In this document: positions 55,101 through 64,000 of the stretch, in pieces
Layout: each line of letters starts with the position of its first letter
Numbering within the stretch: position 1 is the first letter of the stretch
NCBI GenBank assembly: GCA_036703275.1
Contig: DATNPK010000016.1
Span: forward strand, 1 to 64,000
Origin: Coleofasciculaceae cyanobacterium
GTDB taxonomy: Bacteria > Cyanobacteriota > Cyanobacteriia > Cyanobacteriales > Xenococcaceae
Direction: 5' to 3'
Length of the DNA stretch: 64,000 nucleotides
The notes under the pieces: generated by a model
What the model was told of the DNA's origin: nothing
Database searches by the model: none
Seen by the model: the letters and a program-made list of their open reading frames with translations, nothing else
Made by a program: the position numbers and the translations under genes

Positions 55101-55670
55101 ATGGCTATAAAAAATCGAAAAACTACCTTTGGGTCTAGTTTTAGTCGTTCCTTTTGTTTTGCAAATTTTTGCTGCGGTAGGATTGACGGGCTATTTATCG
55201 GTGCGTAACGGACAAAAAGCGGTTAAGGATCTGGCTACGCAACTGCGAGGGCAAGTTAGCGATCGCGTCGGTCAGCATTTAGACCGCTATTTAGCTTTAC
55301 CCCATCAAATCAATCAAATCAACGGCCAGGCGATCGAACAGGGGTATTAATCGATGTTAGCAATTTACGTGGCTTTGGTCGCTATTTTTGGCAGCAAATG
55401 CACGTTTTTGAAGACTTCGGCTACATTAATTTTGGTAATTCTCAAGGTGACTTTGTCGGAATTAATCGCAATGATGATAATAGTCTACGCCTCGATTTTA
55501 TCGAACAAGCTTATTTGGGAGAATACCACGGTTACGCCACAGACGATCGCGGTAATCCTACCCAACGAGTTATTGTCGATGAATTTGATTTTCGAGTCGA
55601 TAGTTGGTATACAGATGCGGTCAAAGCTAGTCATCCTTTGTGGAGTGAAATCTATACTTGGGATGATGAT
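55101..55670 (+). pseudogene. Cache-type sensor, 5' part, broken
   Basis: ATG at 55101 opens MAIKNRK, then one extra A in an A-run shifts frame. The sensor start continues as LVLVVPFVLQIFAAVGLTGY with a membrane helix and DRVGQHLDRYLALPHQINQI. A second frameshift near 55345 leads into GFGRYFWQQMHVFEDFGYIN and ends at SHPLWSEIYTWDDD. These are the helix and periplasmic Cache domain of cyanobacterial sensor kinases and GGDEF proteins. The rest of the Cache domain, the second helix and the output are missing. The group II intron starts exactly after codon WDDD. Confidence 0.85.
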
Positions 55671-56459
55671 GTGCGACTCGTTTCAGTCTAACTACATCTT
55701 GTAGGAACGCTGAGGGTATTATCTAGAACCTAGAAAATACAATAACTCTAAATTCATGTAGGTTTAATTCCTACCGACGAATGAGACGTTTGAATCCATA
55801 TCCTATGTGCTGTTAGATAACATCATAGTGGTGCAGAGCTAGGATAAAAGCAGATAGCTAATAGCCGAATTTGGTAACTCTGCAAGGGAAGTTGTTTAAG
55901 TTCAACAAAGTCTAACTAATTTTACAATATCTTCGTCAAGTTAAAGTAGTGTAACGGCTTAATACACTACTGCCAAAAGGCAACAGAGGTACGTATTTCT
56001 TTTAGAGTTGGAAGAAATAAAAAGAATATTAAGATTCTTCTTCTTGATATTTTCTCATCATTATACCTCTGGGAGTATAGATTAGGGACTAAGAACAACG
56101 CGAAATGAAGTTAGGGAACGGGATAACCCCATATTTCTATCAAGACACCCTTGATAAACCAGATGTGAAGCGTATGAAATATGGGAGTAGGATGCTGTAA
56201 AAAGCCAATGCTTAACCTGAATTAACAGGTAACGCCCGACAGGGATGGATGTAATGTCTGAGATATGCTGACGTGCAGCCGTGAGTGTAGTAGGGAAATA
56301 AGTAGTTCTTAATGACTAATACAGCATCGAATCGATGATTGTGGTTTATAGAACAAAATATAAAGTACCGAAAAGCCAGAAGGAGCCGTGTGCGGTGAAA
56401 GTCGCAAGCACGGTTTTGAATGGGAGTGTCAGAGGGCGACCTCTGGCTCGACCCCTAAC
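55671..56459 (+). ncRNA. ORF-less group II intron
   Basis: The 5' end GTGCGACTCG (55671) fits the GUGYG intron start. Domain V is GAGCCGTGTGCGGTGAAA then GTCGCAAGCACGGTTT (56383-56416), with the AGC-type triad position, GAAA loop and closing pair intact. Domain VI follows with TCAGAGG/CCTCTGG arms and a bulged A before ACCCCTAAC at the 3' end (56459, AY end). At 789 bases there is no room for an intron-encoded protein, and none is readable, so splicing or movement would need a maturase from another intron. Both exon edges fall on codon boundaries. Confidence 0.9.
56383..56416 (+). ncRNA. Group II intron domain V
   Basis: The catalytic hairpin, with stem AGCCGTG/CACGGTT, a two-base bulge and a capped GAAA loop. 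It is the most conserved part of group II introns. Confidence 0.92.
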
Positions 56460-57141
56460 ATACCGATAATATTTATTACAGCTTTAGGAGATACAGAAGA
56501 TAAAGTTAAAGGCTTGTCTTTGGGAGCAGTTGATTATATTACTAAACCATTTACAATTACAGCTACTATGCAAAAAAATCATTTACCAAAACCAAAAATT
56601 AGCCAAAGCCAATCGACAATTGCAATATCTAGTTAATTTTGATGGCTTAACTCAAGTTGCCAATCGTCGTCATTTTGATCGATATTTAGAGCAAGAATGG
56701 AATAGGTTGCAAAGATCACAGCAACCACTATCTTTAATTTTGTGCGATATTGATTATTTTAAAAACTATAACGATTACTATGGTCATCAAGCAGGAGATG
56801 ACTGTTTGCAAAAAGTAGCTCAAGCTTTAAAAAATGCAGTCAAGAGATCCGCAGATTTAGTTTGTCGTTATGGTGGAGAAGAATTGGTGATTATTTTACC
56901 CAATACCGATTTAACAGGAGCAGTTGAAATAACTCAACTAATTCAGTTGGCAATTAAAGAACTTAAACTGGTTCATGCTCATTCTCCTATTAGTAAAAAT
57001 ATTACGCTTAGTTTGGGTATTAGCTGCGAAATTCCCCATTCACAATCTTCAATTAAGTTCTTGATTAATGCTGCCGATACTGCTTTATATAGAGCTAAAA
57101 AACAGGGAGGCGATCGCTATCATCTGTTTAAAATAGATTGA
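56460..57141 (+). pseudogene. REC-GGDEF protein, 3' part, broken
   Basis: The exon begins IPIIFITALGDTEDKVKGLS, the second half of a REC domain, and reaches DYITKPF. A frameshift near 56560 then separates it from KLAKANRQLQYLVNFDGLTQ and a complete GGDEF domain. The signature is CRYGGEELVIILPNTD, with GGEEL in place of GGEEF. The N-terminal half of REC is missing. An internal start near 56530 could express the GGDEF domain alone. It resembles the intact protein at 47145-48548. The Cache exon and this REC exon do not belong to one normal protein, so the pair looks chimeric. Confidence 0.8.
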
Positions 57142-57285
57142 CTATCAAGTTAATAGCTAATAGTTAATAGCTAATAGTAAAGACCTAATTTTTAGGCTGC
57201 TGCAAAATGCCAGACGATTATCTAGTTCTCAAAACTTATCTGACGAGCGACTCCAGGGAGGTTTCTTATAATTCTAAGTTAAGCT

Positions 57286-57720
57286 TTACTTTGTTTCTAT
57301 TACTTGAGTCAACCGCTCAATAGCACCTGTAAGCCTTTCTTGGGCTAAAATATTAGCTTCAGGCGCTTCTTCTTCAGCTAATGCTTCCTGACGGATGATC
57401 CGCTTTTTTGCTTTTTCAAATGCTTGCACCAAGACATAAATACAAAAAGCAATTACTAAAAAGTTAAGCACGGCTGCTAGAAACAAACCATACTGAATTC
57501 CCCCAGCCGATAATTCCGATAATCTGTTTACTCCTGCAGCTTTCATTGCGGGATTCAAAATGGCGGGCGTGATAATATCCCCCACCAAAGAATCAACAAT
57601 TTTACTAAATGCTGCACCGATAATTACTGCAACAGCCAGGTCAACAACATTACCGCGCATAATAAAGTCGCGAAAGCCAGACAAAAATCCGCCTGCTGCT
57701 TGTGTTCCTCTTCTAACCAT
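57286..57720 (-). CDS. mscL: Large-conductance mechanosensitive channel
   Basis: A 144-residue MscL with two membrane helices. The pore-helix signature RGNVVDLAVAVIIGAAFSKI VDS is present, then a periplasmic loop and GLFLAAVLNFLVIAFCIYVL. I chose the start MVRRGTQAAGG at 57720; a longer frame to 57756 adds a 12-residue unconserved stretch. It releases osmotic pressure on down-shock, complementary to glucosylglycerol turnover. Confidence 0.93.
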   Translation of the reverse strand: MVRRGTQAAGGFLSGFRDFIMRGNVVDLAVAVIIGAAFSKIVDSLVGDIITPAILNPAMKAAGVNRLSELSAGGIQYGLFLAAVLNFLVIAFCIYVLVQAFEKAKKRIIRQEALAEEEAPEANILAQERLTGAIERLTQVIETK

Positions 57721-57841
57721 AATTTTTGACTCTACTAGTTTTAAAACTTTTATCAATTCATGGATTAAAAGATTATAAATGTTTTTATCGACACAACAGA
57801 TTTAGATTAAATAAAAAATTTGTTTTTAATTTGAAAATTAT

Positions 57842-59053
57842 TTATTTTGATTGAGAATTTAAAGCTTCTAATTGTTGCGAACATAGATATAAAGCACGAG
57901 GAACATGAAAACAGCCTTTCCATTTACCACCTTTGAGATTTAGCAATACTTCTCCTCTTCGATCTAAGTAGCCAAACCATTCACCATAACTAGAATCGGT
58001 GAAGTGATTCCAGGTATATTGATGAACTTTTTGAAACCACTCAAGACACTCTTGTCGTCCAGTTAAATTAAATCCCATTAATAACGCAACTAAAGTTTCT
58101 AAATGCACCCACCATAGCTTTTGATTCCACTCAAGCTGATGGGTAGGATGTCCTTGAACATCCATAAAGTAATATATGCCCTGGTATTCTTTATCCCAAG
58201 CAAAGTCAAGAATATTTAGCACCACATCAACTGCTTGATTAATTAAATTGAAATTATCGCGACGGCTGGCTATATCCATGACAAACCACATCGCCTCGAT
58301 ACCATGGCCAGGATTAATTAACCTACCATCAAAGCAATCTAGATGTTTGCCATCAGCTGTCACGTTTTCATATATTAATCCCGTATCTGAATCGCAAAAT
58401 CCCATTACCTCTTGCACTGTTTGGTCTAAAACCGTTTCTAGCTGACTGCTTTGCAGCAACCAATCCATTTCCAAGGAGAGGTTGGCAAGAATCATGGGTA
58501 CGGCTAAACTTTTGAGCGATCGCGTTCCAGGATAAGCCTTGTTATACTTACCTTTAGGATTATTTTGACGACGCAATACATTGCTATATGCTTGCAAGGC
58601 GATTTCTTTCGCCTCCTCTTCTCCAGAAGCCAAGGCATATTGACTAAAAGCCATCGCTGCAAAACAGTCGGAAAAAATATTATAAGGTTGGACTAAAGGT
58701 TGTCCAACCCGATCTAAAGCAAAATACCAGTTGCCCTTATCGTCTCGACCATGTTTAGCGAGAAACTCTACCCCATTACGAGCAATATCGAGCCATGCTG
58801 ATTTTTGGCTTAAACGATTGTACAACATAGAATATGTCCAGATCTGACGGTTTTGTAGCCAGATAAACTTATCTGTGTCGTAGACATTTCCTTCTCTGTC
58901 CAAGCAGGTAAAATATCCCCCACATTCCCAATCTACAGAATGCTGTGACCAAAAGGGTAAGACATTATTGAGTAAAGTAGTTTTGTATAATTTGGCTAAA
59001 CTCTCAAACTGGTTCATAAAATCTTCAAATAAGTTATTTGTTTTTAGGGGCAA
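57842..59053 (-). CDS. AGE-family epimerase/isomerase
   Basis: A protein of up to 403 residues of the N-acylglucosamine 2-epimerase family with an (alpha/alpha)6 barrel. Motifs include [60 protein letters not shown] and [18 protein letters not shown] Met at residue 13 (59017) may be the true start. The sugar substrate is uncertain: N-acetylglucosamine, cellobiose and mannose enzymes share this fold. Confidence 0.85.
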   Translation of the reverse strand: MPLKTNNLFEDFMNQFESLAKLYKTTLLNNVLPFWSQHSVDWECGGYFTCLDREGNVYDTDKFIWLQNRQIWTYSMLYNRLSQKSAWLDIARNGVEFLAKHGRDDKGNWYFALDRVGQPLVQPYNIFSDCFAAMAFSQYALASGEEEAKEIALQAYSNVLRRQNNPKGKYNKAYPGTRSLKSLAVPMILANLSLEMDWLLQSSQLETVLDQTVQEVMGFCDSDTGLIYENVTADGKHLDCFDGRLINPGHGIEAMWFVMDIASRRDNFNLINQAVDVVLNILDFAWDKEYQGIYYFMDVQGHPTHQLEWNQKLWWVHLETLVALLMGFNLTGRQECLEWFQKVHQYTWNHFTDSSYGEWFGYLDRRGEVLLNLKGGKWKGCFHVPRALYLCSQQLEALNSQSK

Positions 59054-59256
59054 TAGATAAAGTAATTGAAAAACATCGCCCCTAAAGGAAGTCAGTTGCG
59101 ATCGCTATTTGTAAAGTTTTAACTGCTTGTGCAATATCTCCTCGAAAATCATTAAGTTTATTCATGATTTTTTACTAAATGGCATGATTATCGGCGAAAA
59201 ACAAAGGATTTAGATAGAGTAAAACAGAGTTTGAACGCAATCTTTGTTTCTATTAA

Positions 59257-60132
59257 ATGAGCAATAATCTATATCAAGATATTCGAGAATTTTACGACGC
59301 TTCCAGTGGACTATGGGAGTCAATCTGGGGTGAACATATGCACCATGGTTACTATGGCAAAAATGGTAACTACAGGCTAGATCGCCGTCAGGCTCAAATC
59401 GACCTGATTGAAGAGTTATTACTTTGGGCTGGTTATGAGCAAAATAATACTCAAAATAATACTAATGTGCCTCAAAATATTATTGATGTTGGCTGCGGTA
59501 TAGGCGGAAGCACTCTATATTTAGCTCAAAAGTTCGGCAGCAATGCTACAGGCATCACTCTCTCTCCTATTCAAGCATCAAGAGCCCAAGAAAGAGCAGT
59601 TGAAGCGGGTATGGATAGTAGGGTGCGTTTTCAAGTAGCTAACGCTTTAGAAATGCCTTTTGAAGATAATACTTTCGATCTGGTTTGGTCATTAGAAAGC
59701 GGTGAACATATGCCCGAAAAGGCTAAGTTTGTAGCTGAATGTTATCGTGTTTTAAAACCTGGCGGAAAAATGATTTTAGCTACCTGGTGTCATCGTGAAA
59801 CTAATTCTCTAGCGGGGGATTTAACTCCTAGTGAAGTCGCTCATTTAAAGGAAATCTATCGAGTGTATTGTTTACCCTACGTTATCTCATTATCAGAGTA
59901 TCGAGCGATCGCCTCTGAATGTGGTTTTAAAGATTTAAAATCTGATGATTGGTCAATAGCGGTTGAACCTTTTTGGAATGTGGTAATTGATTCGGCGATC
60001 GCTCCTCAAGCAATTGTGGGCTTATTTAAAGCGGGTTGGCAAACTATTCAGGGAGCATTATCGCTTAATTTGATGAGCCGAGGCTATGCCAGAGGTTTGA
60101 TTCGCTTCGGTTTGATTTATGGTATTAAATAG
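59257..60132 (+). CDS. Gamma-tocopherol methyltransferase-like enzyme
   Basis: A 291-residue SAM methyltransferase. The SAM-binding motif is IIDVGCGIGGSTLYLAQKFG and the start IREFYDASSGLWESIWGEHM HHGYYG is typical of cyanobacterial tocopherol methylases. RVLKPGGKMILATWCHRETN also fits. It would convert gamma- to alpha-tocopherol. The next gene, HPPD, makes the homogentisate precursor, and in Synechocystis the two genes are also neighbours. The 48-base gap suggests one transcript. Confidence 0.85.
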   Translation: MSNNLYQDIREFYDASSGLWESIWGEHMHHGYYGKNGNYRLDRRQAQIDLIEELLLWAGYEQNNTQNNTNVPQNIIDVGCGIGGSTLYLAQKFGSNATGITLSPIQASRAQERAVEAGMDSRVRFQVANALEMPFEDNTFDLVWSLESGEHMPEKAKFVAECYRVLKPGGKMILATWCHRETNSLAGDLTPSEVAHLKEIYRVYCLPYVISLSEYRAIASECGFKDLKSDDWSIAVEPFWNVVIDSAIAPQAIVGLFKAGWQTIQGALSLNLMSRGYARGLIRFGLIYGIK

Positions 60133-60180
60133 GTAGGTAAGTAGGTAAGTAGGCTTAATAATGACGCCAGCAATAACTTT

Positions 60181-61239
60181 ATGAAGATCGATCATGTTCA
60201 TTTCTATACCAGAAATGCAGCACGAACAAGAGACTGGTTTATTCAAAATGTCGGCTTTAAAGCGATCGGCAACTGTATTAATCAACACACCCATACAGAA
60301 ATAATTGTCCTCAATTCTTGCTTCTTGGTTTTCTCTTCACCCGTAACTTCTGCTAGTCCAGTCGCGGAGTATCTTAATTTCCACCCTTCTGGGGTGGTTG
60401 ATATTGCCTTTAGAGTGAAAGACTTAGCAGAAATTATTAATCGCAGTCGCTGTTTGGGCATCAAGCTGCTGCAAAATATTCAACTGTCTCAAAGTTCTCA
60501 AGGAAGTTTTAAATCTGCTAAGATTGCTGGCTGGAATGACTTACAGCATACTTTGATTGAGGTAACTGGTGATTATGATTATTGTTTGCCAAATCTTCAA
60601 ATCAAGCAATACGCAACAGCTAGTCACTTTCAGTCTCACATTACTAATATCGACCATGTAGTTTTAAATGTCGCTCAAGGAAAATTAAACCTGGCAGTTA
60701 AGCTGTATCAGGCTTTGTTCAAATTCCAAGTTCAGCAGAGTTTTGACATTCAAACTCCTAAATCGGGATTGATTAGCCAAGCTTTAATCGATGATGCAGG
60801 AGAAGTACAGTTTAATATTAATGAACCGACTTCAGCTAATTCACAAATTCAAGAATTTATCGATCTTAATGGCGGATCGGGCATACAACATTTAGCATTG
60901 CGATCGCAAAATTTGATTGCCGATGTAGCCCGAATGCAGGGTCAGTTGCCATTTTTAAGCGTTCCCCAGGCTTATTACAGCAAACTTCAAACATCACTGC
61001 CTCTTAGCGTCGAAGAACAGCAGGCGATCGCTGAACAACAAATTTTAGTCGATAGCGATCGCCATAACCCTCAATCTTTACTAATGCAGATCTTTACTCA
61101 ACCAATCTTTGAGCAACCGACATTCTTTTTAGAATTTATCGAGCGTAGACAAGAAGCACAAGGTTTTGGTCAGGGGAATTTTAAAGCTTTATTTGAAGCA
61201 GTAGAAAAAGAACAAGAGAACAGAATTTTTAGTACTTAG
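60181..61239 (+). CDS. hppD: 4-Hydroxyphenylpyruvate dioxygenase
   Basis: A 352-residue non-heme iron dioxygenase that makes homogentisate for tocopherol and plastoquinone-type quinones. Iron-binding His and Glu are in IDHVVLNVAQG, GSGIQHLALRSQNLI and FFLEFIERRQEAQGFGQGNF. The first VOC half begins KIDHVHFYTRNAARTRDWF. Length and layout are normal for the cyanobacterial enzyme. Confidence 0.93.
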   Translation: MKIDHVHFYTRNAARTRDWFIQNVGFKAIGNCINQHTHTEIIVLNSCFLVFSSPVTSASPVAEYLNFHPSGVVDIAFRVKDLAEIINRSRCLGIKLLQNIQLSQSSQGSFKSAKIAGWNDLQHTLIEVTGDYDYCLPNLQIKQYATASHFQSHITNIDHVVLNVAQGKLNLAVKLYQALFKFQVQQSFDIQTPKSGLISQALIDDAGEVQFNINEPTSANSQIQEFIDLNGGSGIQHLALRSQNLIADVARMQGQLPFLSVPQAYYSKLQTSLPLSVEEQQAIAEQQILVDSDRHNPQSLLMQIFTQPIFEQPTFFLEFIERRQEAQGFGQGNFKALFEAVEKEQENRIFST

Positions 61240-61243
61240 GTAC

Positions 61244-61852
61244 TTAGGATTTTATTTCTCTAGGATAACGAGGCACACAAGGAGTTCCCCAAGCCACCTG
61301 CTGAGACGGAATGCTTTTCATCACGGTACTTCTGGCGCCGATTACACTGTTTGAACCAATATCAACTCCTGGTGCAATAAAACAGTCTGTAGCAACCCAA
61401 GTACCATTACCAATATTGATTGGGGCAGTGATTAAGGCAAATGATTTGTTTTCTAGATCATGACTTCCAGTACAAAGATAAGATTTTTGTGAAATGACAC
61501 AGTGAGAGCCAACTATAATATTGTCAACGCAGTAAAAAACGACATCATCTCCAATCCAGCTATAATCACCGATTGCTACTTTCCAAGGATAAAGAAAACG
61601 AGCCGAAGGACGAATTACTACTCCTTTGCCAATTTTTGCGCCAAAAAGACGTAACACAAAGCAGCGCCAAAGATTAAAGTTATGCAGGCTGAGAGGAAAA
61701 GCGATCGCCTGTATTAACCACCACAGCATTACCAGCCAGCTAGGTTTTCCGCGCTCAAAATTAGATATATCGTATGTAGTTAAGTCAATAAGTGCTGGCT
61801 CATGCAAAGATGTTGTGTATTCACAATCTCCCTGTGTATTACTTGAGATCAT
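61244..61852 (-). CDS. WcaF-like colanic-acid-type acetyltransferase
   Basis: A 202-residue left-handed beta-helix acetyltransferase. Hexapeptide-type turns include GKGVVIRPSARFLYPWKVAI, GDYSWIGDDVVFYCVDNIIV and NIGNGTWVATDCFIAPGVDI. A hydrophobic N-terminal stretch with LVMLWWLIQAIAFPLSLHNF matches the WcaF/Wbb-type putative colanic acid acetyltransferases. It would modify extracellular polysaccharide. It ends only four bases after the stop of the convergent hppD gene. Confidence 0.88.
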   Translation of the reverse strand: MISSNTQGDCEYTTSLHEPALIDLTTYDISNFERGKPSWLVMLWWLIQAIAFPLSLHNFNLWRCFVLRLFGAKIGKGVVIRPSARFLYPWKVAIGDYSWIGDDVVFYCVDNIIVGSHCVISQKSYLCTGSHDLENKSFALITAPINIGNGTWVATDCFIAPGVDIGSNSVIGARSTVMKSIPSQQVAWGTPCVPRYPREIKS

Positions 61853-62063
61853 CCAAAAATAAGCAAATTGTCAGAAACAATTCAGAAACAATAATAGCAA
61901 AACGTTAAATCAAGCAAGAACCTTGTAAAAGGTAACTTTAATCTAGCCTGATATATTTTTTAGTCAAGTTTATTGAATATTTCTTATCTTGGTAATGCCA
62001 GGGAACAGAGAAAGTGAGCTAACAGCTATTGATTAAAACTCAATTAAAAGTAATCACAGTGTT
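61853..62063. other. Intergenic region before the PepSY pseudogene
   Basis: 211 bases with no recognised element. Confidence 0.4.
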
Positions 62064-63250
62064 TTACGTATTATATCGCTCGATTAATTCTCTGTTATCC
62101 GATGATTCTAATCTTTTGCGACGACGACGCAGACGATACATAATAAAACCAGTAATAAACAAAATTAGAGAAAACCCGACAAAAACGTAAAGAATGCGAG
62201 TAGATAAACTGCCAAATGTGCCAAAGTGCAGTTTCAGCCAAGAAATTACAATGCGATCACCTAGTGACTGTTGCTGAGGTGAACCTTTGATTTTGAGAAC
62301 TTTAGCCCTATAAGGATCGAGATATACAGTGCGATCGTAAGATTCTCTATAAACTTCAACTCGATCGCTAGAGGAAAAAGGTACATACATCTCTCCCACC
62401 AGTAAATCTGGCGATGCTTTAATTGCTTGCTGTAATAAAACATCAAGTTTTGCCCTGGTTGGATTCGTTTGAAGATCGACATTAACTACAACGGTTTCCT
62501 CTTCACTAGCTGGCTGAGGACTAAAAGTAAGAGCGTGGGTTATTGGTACTGACCAATGATAAAAACAGAGAAAAAAGCCTGTAATAGCTGTCAAGGCTAA
62601 AAAAACTGCCACAATAATCCCTATAACTTTGTGTAGGTCGAAATTACGTCGCTTGCTATCTGCCTTGCACTTAATTTTGAAACCTGCTTTGAGGTTACGC
62701 CAGCCAGGTCATAATAAAATACCCGTAATTGCCATAACGAATAGAAGTAAACCTGTAATTCCTGTTGCATACATTCCCGTATCACCTTGAATAAACAAGC
62801 GATAGTGGAGATTGAGCAAAAATCGATAATAGCTAAAGCGATCGATGCGATCGCTTAAAATTGGTCCTGTGTAAGGATTGACAAATATAGTATGTATCCC
62901 GTATAAATAAACTCCTGCTTCAATACTGTTCGGTTAGTCGCTAAAGCATTTTGTCCGCCCCCTAAATCCCCCAACTCTAGGGGACTTATTTAAATCTGGC
63001 TTCCCCAATTTTGGGGGCGGGGGGGCTTAAGCGAACGTTATTGACTCCTGCTTCATCCTTAGAATCAGGCGCGATCGCTTCTACCATTAACGATTGTTTT
63101 TTGTTTCCATTCCAACTGAGAGAATCGATTTTCCAGTCTGGGTAAGCTGCTTGTACGGTTTTAAAAATGCGATCACTGTTAATCATTTCTGCTTGGGGAG
63201 CGATCGTGCCGATCTGTCGGCTAACCAGCCAAGGATCGATTCGTAGAAAG
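62064..63250 (-). pseudogene. PepSY-domain membrane protein, broken
   Basis: A siderophore-locus type PepSY/iron-reductase-like protein. From its 5' side: FLRIDPWLVSRQIGTIAP (about 63190-63240), IFKTVQAAYPDWKIDSLSW, a 133-base insertion at 62923-63055, then IFVNPYTGPILSDRIDRFSY and GLLLFVMAITGILL. A TGA at 62709 replaces a Trp codon, after which GWRNLKAGFKIK and the last three membrane helices follow (FLALTAITGFFLCFYHWSV). The first membrane helix is missing. The remaining C-terminal frame (62064-62612) is intact, so a fragment could still be made. It follows a TonB-receptor fragment on the same strand, the usual order in siderophore uptake loci. Confidence 0.85.
62921..63043. mobile_element. 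MITE-like insertion in the PepSY gene
   Basis: About 123 bases flanked by ACTCCTGCTT (62911-62920 and 63044-63053), giving a target duplication of 10-12 bases. Ends are CAATACTGTTCGG and, reversed, CAATAACGTTCGC. The centre has a large hairpin of CCCCC/GGGGG-type arms (CCCCCTAAATCCCCCAA with TTGGGGGCGGGGGGG). No coding capacity. It shifts the host frame by one. Confidence 0.75.
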
Positions 63251-63602
63251 CTAAAGTTGAAGACAGGCGATTATTTGATAATAACGGTTGAGATAGAGTT
63301 CGGTACGAGTTTCGTCCAAGTTTTCTCGTGGTTCTGGATCTCCTAAATAACGGCTAATCGGGATATCGGCGACTTCATTATTACTTAAAACTACAAGTTT
63401 GCGATCGACTGGTCGAGTATCATCTAAATAGGAAAATTCCAGGGTTAACTCGGTATCATCACTAATTTGCCATGATAAAGTCGGTGCAATAAAAAATCTT
63501 TCAGTCTGTACGCCATCACGAAAACTGCCAGCAAATGTATTTATTCGTAAAGATTAAGCTGCTGGAAATTGCTACGGTATAGGTTTTGTGATTTATTAAT
63601 AA
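63251..63602 (-). pseudogene. TonB-dependent siderophore receptor, internal fragment
   Basis: About 110 codons of a TonB-dependent siderophore receptor: FAGSFRDGVQTERFFIAPTL, TLEFSYLDDTRPVDRKLVV and ADIPISRYLGDP. The 5' end near 63560 is frameshifted and the plug domain and most of the barrel are absent. It ends at a TAG at 63251. With the PepSY pseudogene it marks a lost iron-siderophore uptake locus. Confidence 0.8.
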
Positions 63603-63635
63603 CATTACTGTAGCTCAATAGGCGATCGCGAATCA

Positions 63636-64000
63636 ATGAAAAACTTGTTTAGAACCAGCCTGTGTACTATTAGCCTGAGTTTGATTGCTAGTTCAGTAAA
63701 CGGACAGATTGCACCAGACGGTAGTTTACCTACTAACGTGGATCGACAGGGAAATGTAACCGAAATTACAGGAGGAGAACAAGCCAGAAGCAACTTATTT
63801 CACAGCTTTCAAGATTTTTCTGTGCCTACAGGCAACGAAGCTTTTTTCAACAATGGCATAGATATCGATAATATTCTCTCTAGAGTTACAGGGGGGAATA
63901 TTTCTAGTATTGACGGACTAATTCGGGCTAATGGTTCAGCAAATCTGTTTTTAATTAATCCAGCGGGAATTATCTTTGGTAACAATGCCAGATTGGAAAT
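63636..64000 (+). CDS. Haemagglutinin-type TPS-domain exoprotein (5' part)
   Basis: ATG at 63636 opens a signal peptide ([17 protein letters not shown]). It is followed by the two-partner-secretion N-terminal domain: [19 protein letters not shown] and [17 protein letters not shown]. Such proteins are exported through a TpsB-type outer membrane pore and form surface beta-helical filaments. The gene continues past the window. Confidence 0.88.
   Translation, partial: MKNLFRTSLCTISLSLIASSVNGQIAPDGSLPTNVDRQGNVTEITGGEQARSNLFHSFQDFSVPTGNEAFFNNGIDIDNILSRVTGGNISSIDGLIRANGSANLFLINPAGIIFGNNARLE

Overview
This window is a cyanobacterial chromosome segment. It carries many GCGATCGC (HIP1-type) octamers. 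It encodes proteins typical of phycobilisome- and thylakoid-bearing bacteria: NblA, BicA, an NdbB-type NAD(P)H dehydrogenase, the tocopherol enzymes gamma-TMT and HPPD, DUF3086, DUF3119, DUF456, DUF4278 and a PatD-like protein. The glucosylglycerol gene pair (ggpS/gghA), Mrp cluster, NhaS3-type antiporter and BicA suggest a salt-tolerant, non-nitrogen-fixing or facultative strain. Genus assignment (perhaps a Pleurocapsa-like lineage) is only a guess.

Region 1-7.7 kb is the most unusual part. A decayed integron integrase (intI pseudogene, minus strand) faces a run of plus-oriented cassette-like units with three attC-type recombination sites (3204-3292, 3978-4062, 6929-7013). The last site abuts the stop codon of the intact signal peptidase I gene, and the first is followed by a truncated copy of the same signal peptidase end. 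Between intI and the first attC lies an SDR/TetR/SnoaL trio with two matching TetR-type operators. The array also holds a GAF/zinc-finger gene, an nblA gene and a decayed two-helix membrane-protein gene.

Region 7.7-35.7 kb is mostly ordinary core genome: RSH stringent-response enzyme, M48 protease, DUF456, NDH-2, an acyltransferase, HAD, Hpt, a catalytically degenerate RNase III-like protein, glucosylglycerol turnover (gghA and ggpS, divergent), lipoyl synthase, a response regulator, a GT2 plus VTT membrane pair, a cyclic-nucleotide-binding-domain histidine kinase, PlsY, DUF3086/DUF3119, MlaE, CobO, LivH and SpeD. Broken PIN-toxin and Uma2 genes sit between them.

Region 35.9-46.5 kb is a Na+/H+ and inorganic-carbon island. 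It has an Mrp operon (C-D-E, gap with palindromes, F-G-A'-B) without a full-length MrpA, then an NhaS3-like antiporter next to bicA, with several small membrane proteins, followed by cobI. The pieces fit one job: extrude Na+ and so sustain Na+-coupled bicarbonate uptake.

Region 47-64 kb holds two-component/GGDEF genes, a membrane-anchored REC protein, CIRCE-controlled groEL2, trpD, mscL and the tocopherol pair. A chimeric pseudogene at 55.1-57.1 kb joins a Cache-sensor 5' end to a REC-GGDEF 3' end across an ORF-less group II intron. The right edge is a decayed siderophore-uptake locus (PepSY and TonB receptor fragments, one split by a small MITE-like insertion) and the start of a secreted haemagglutinin-type gene that runs off the window.
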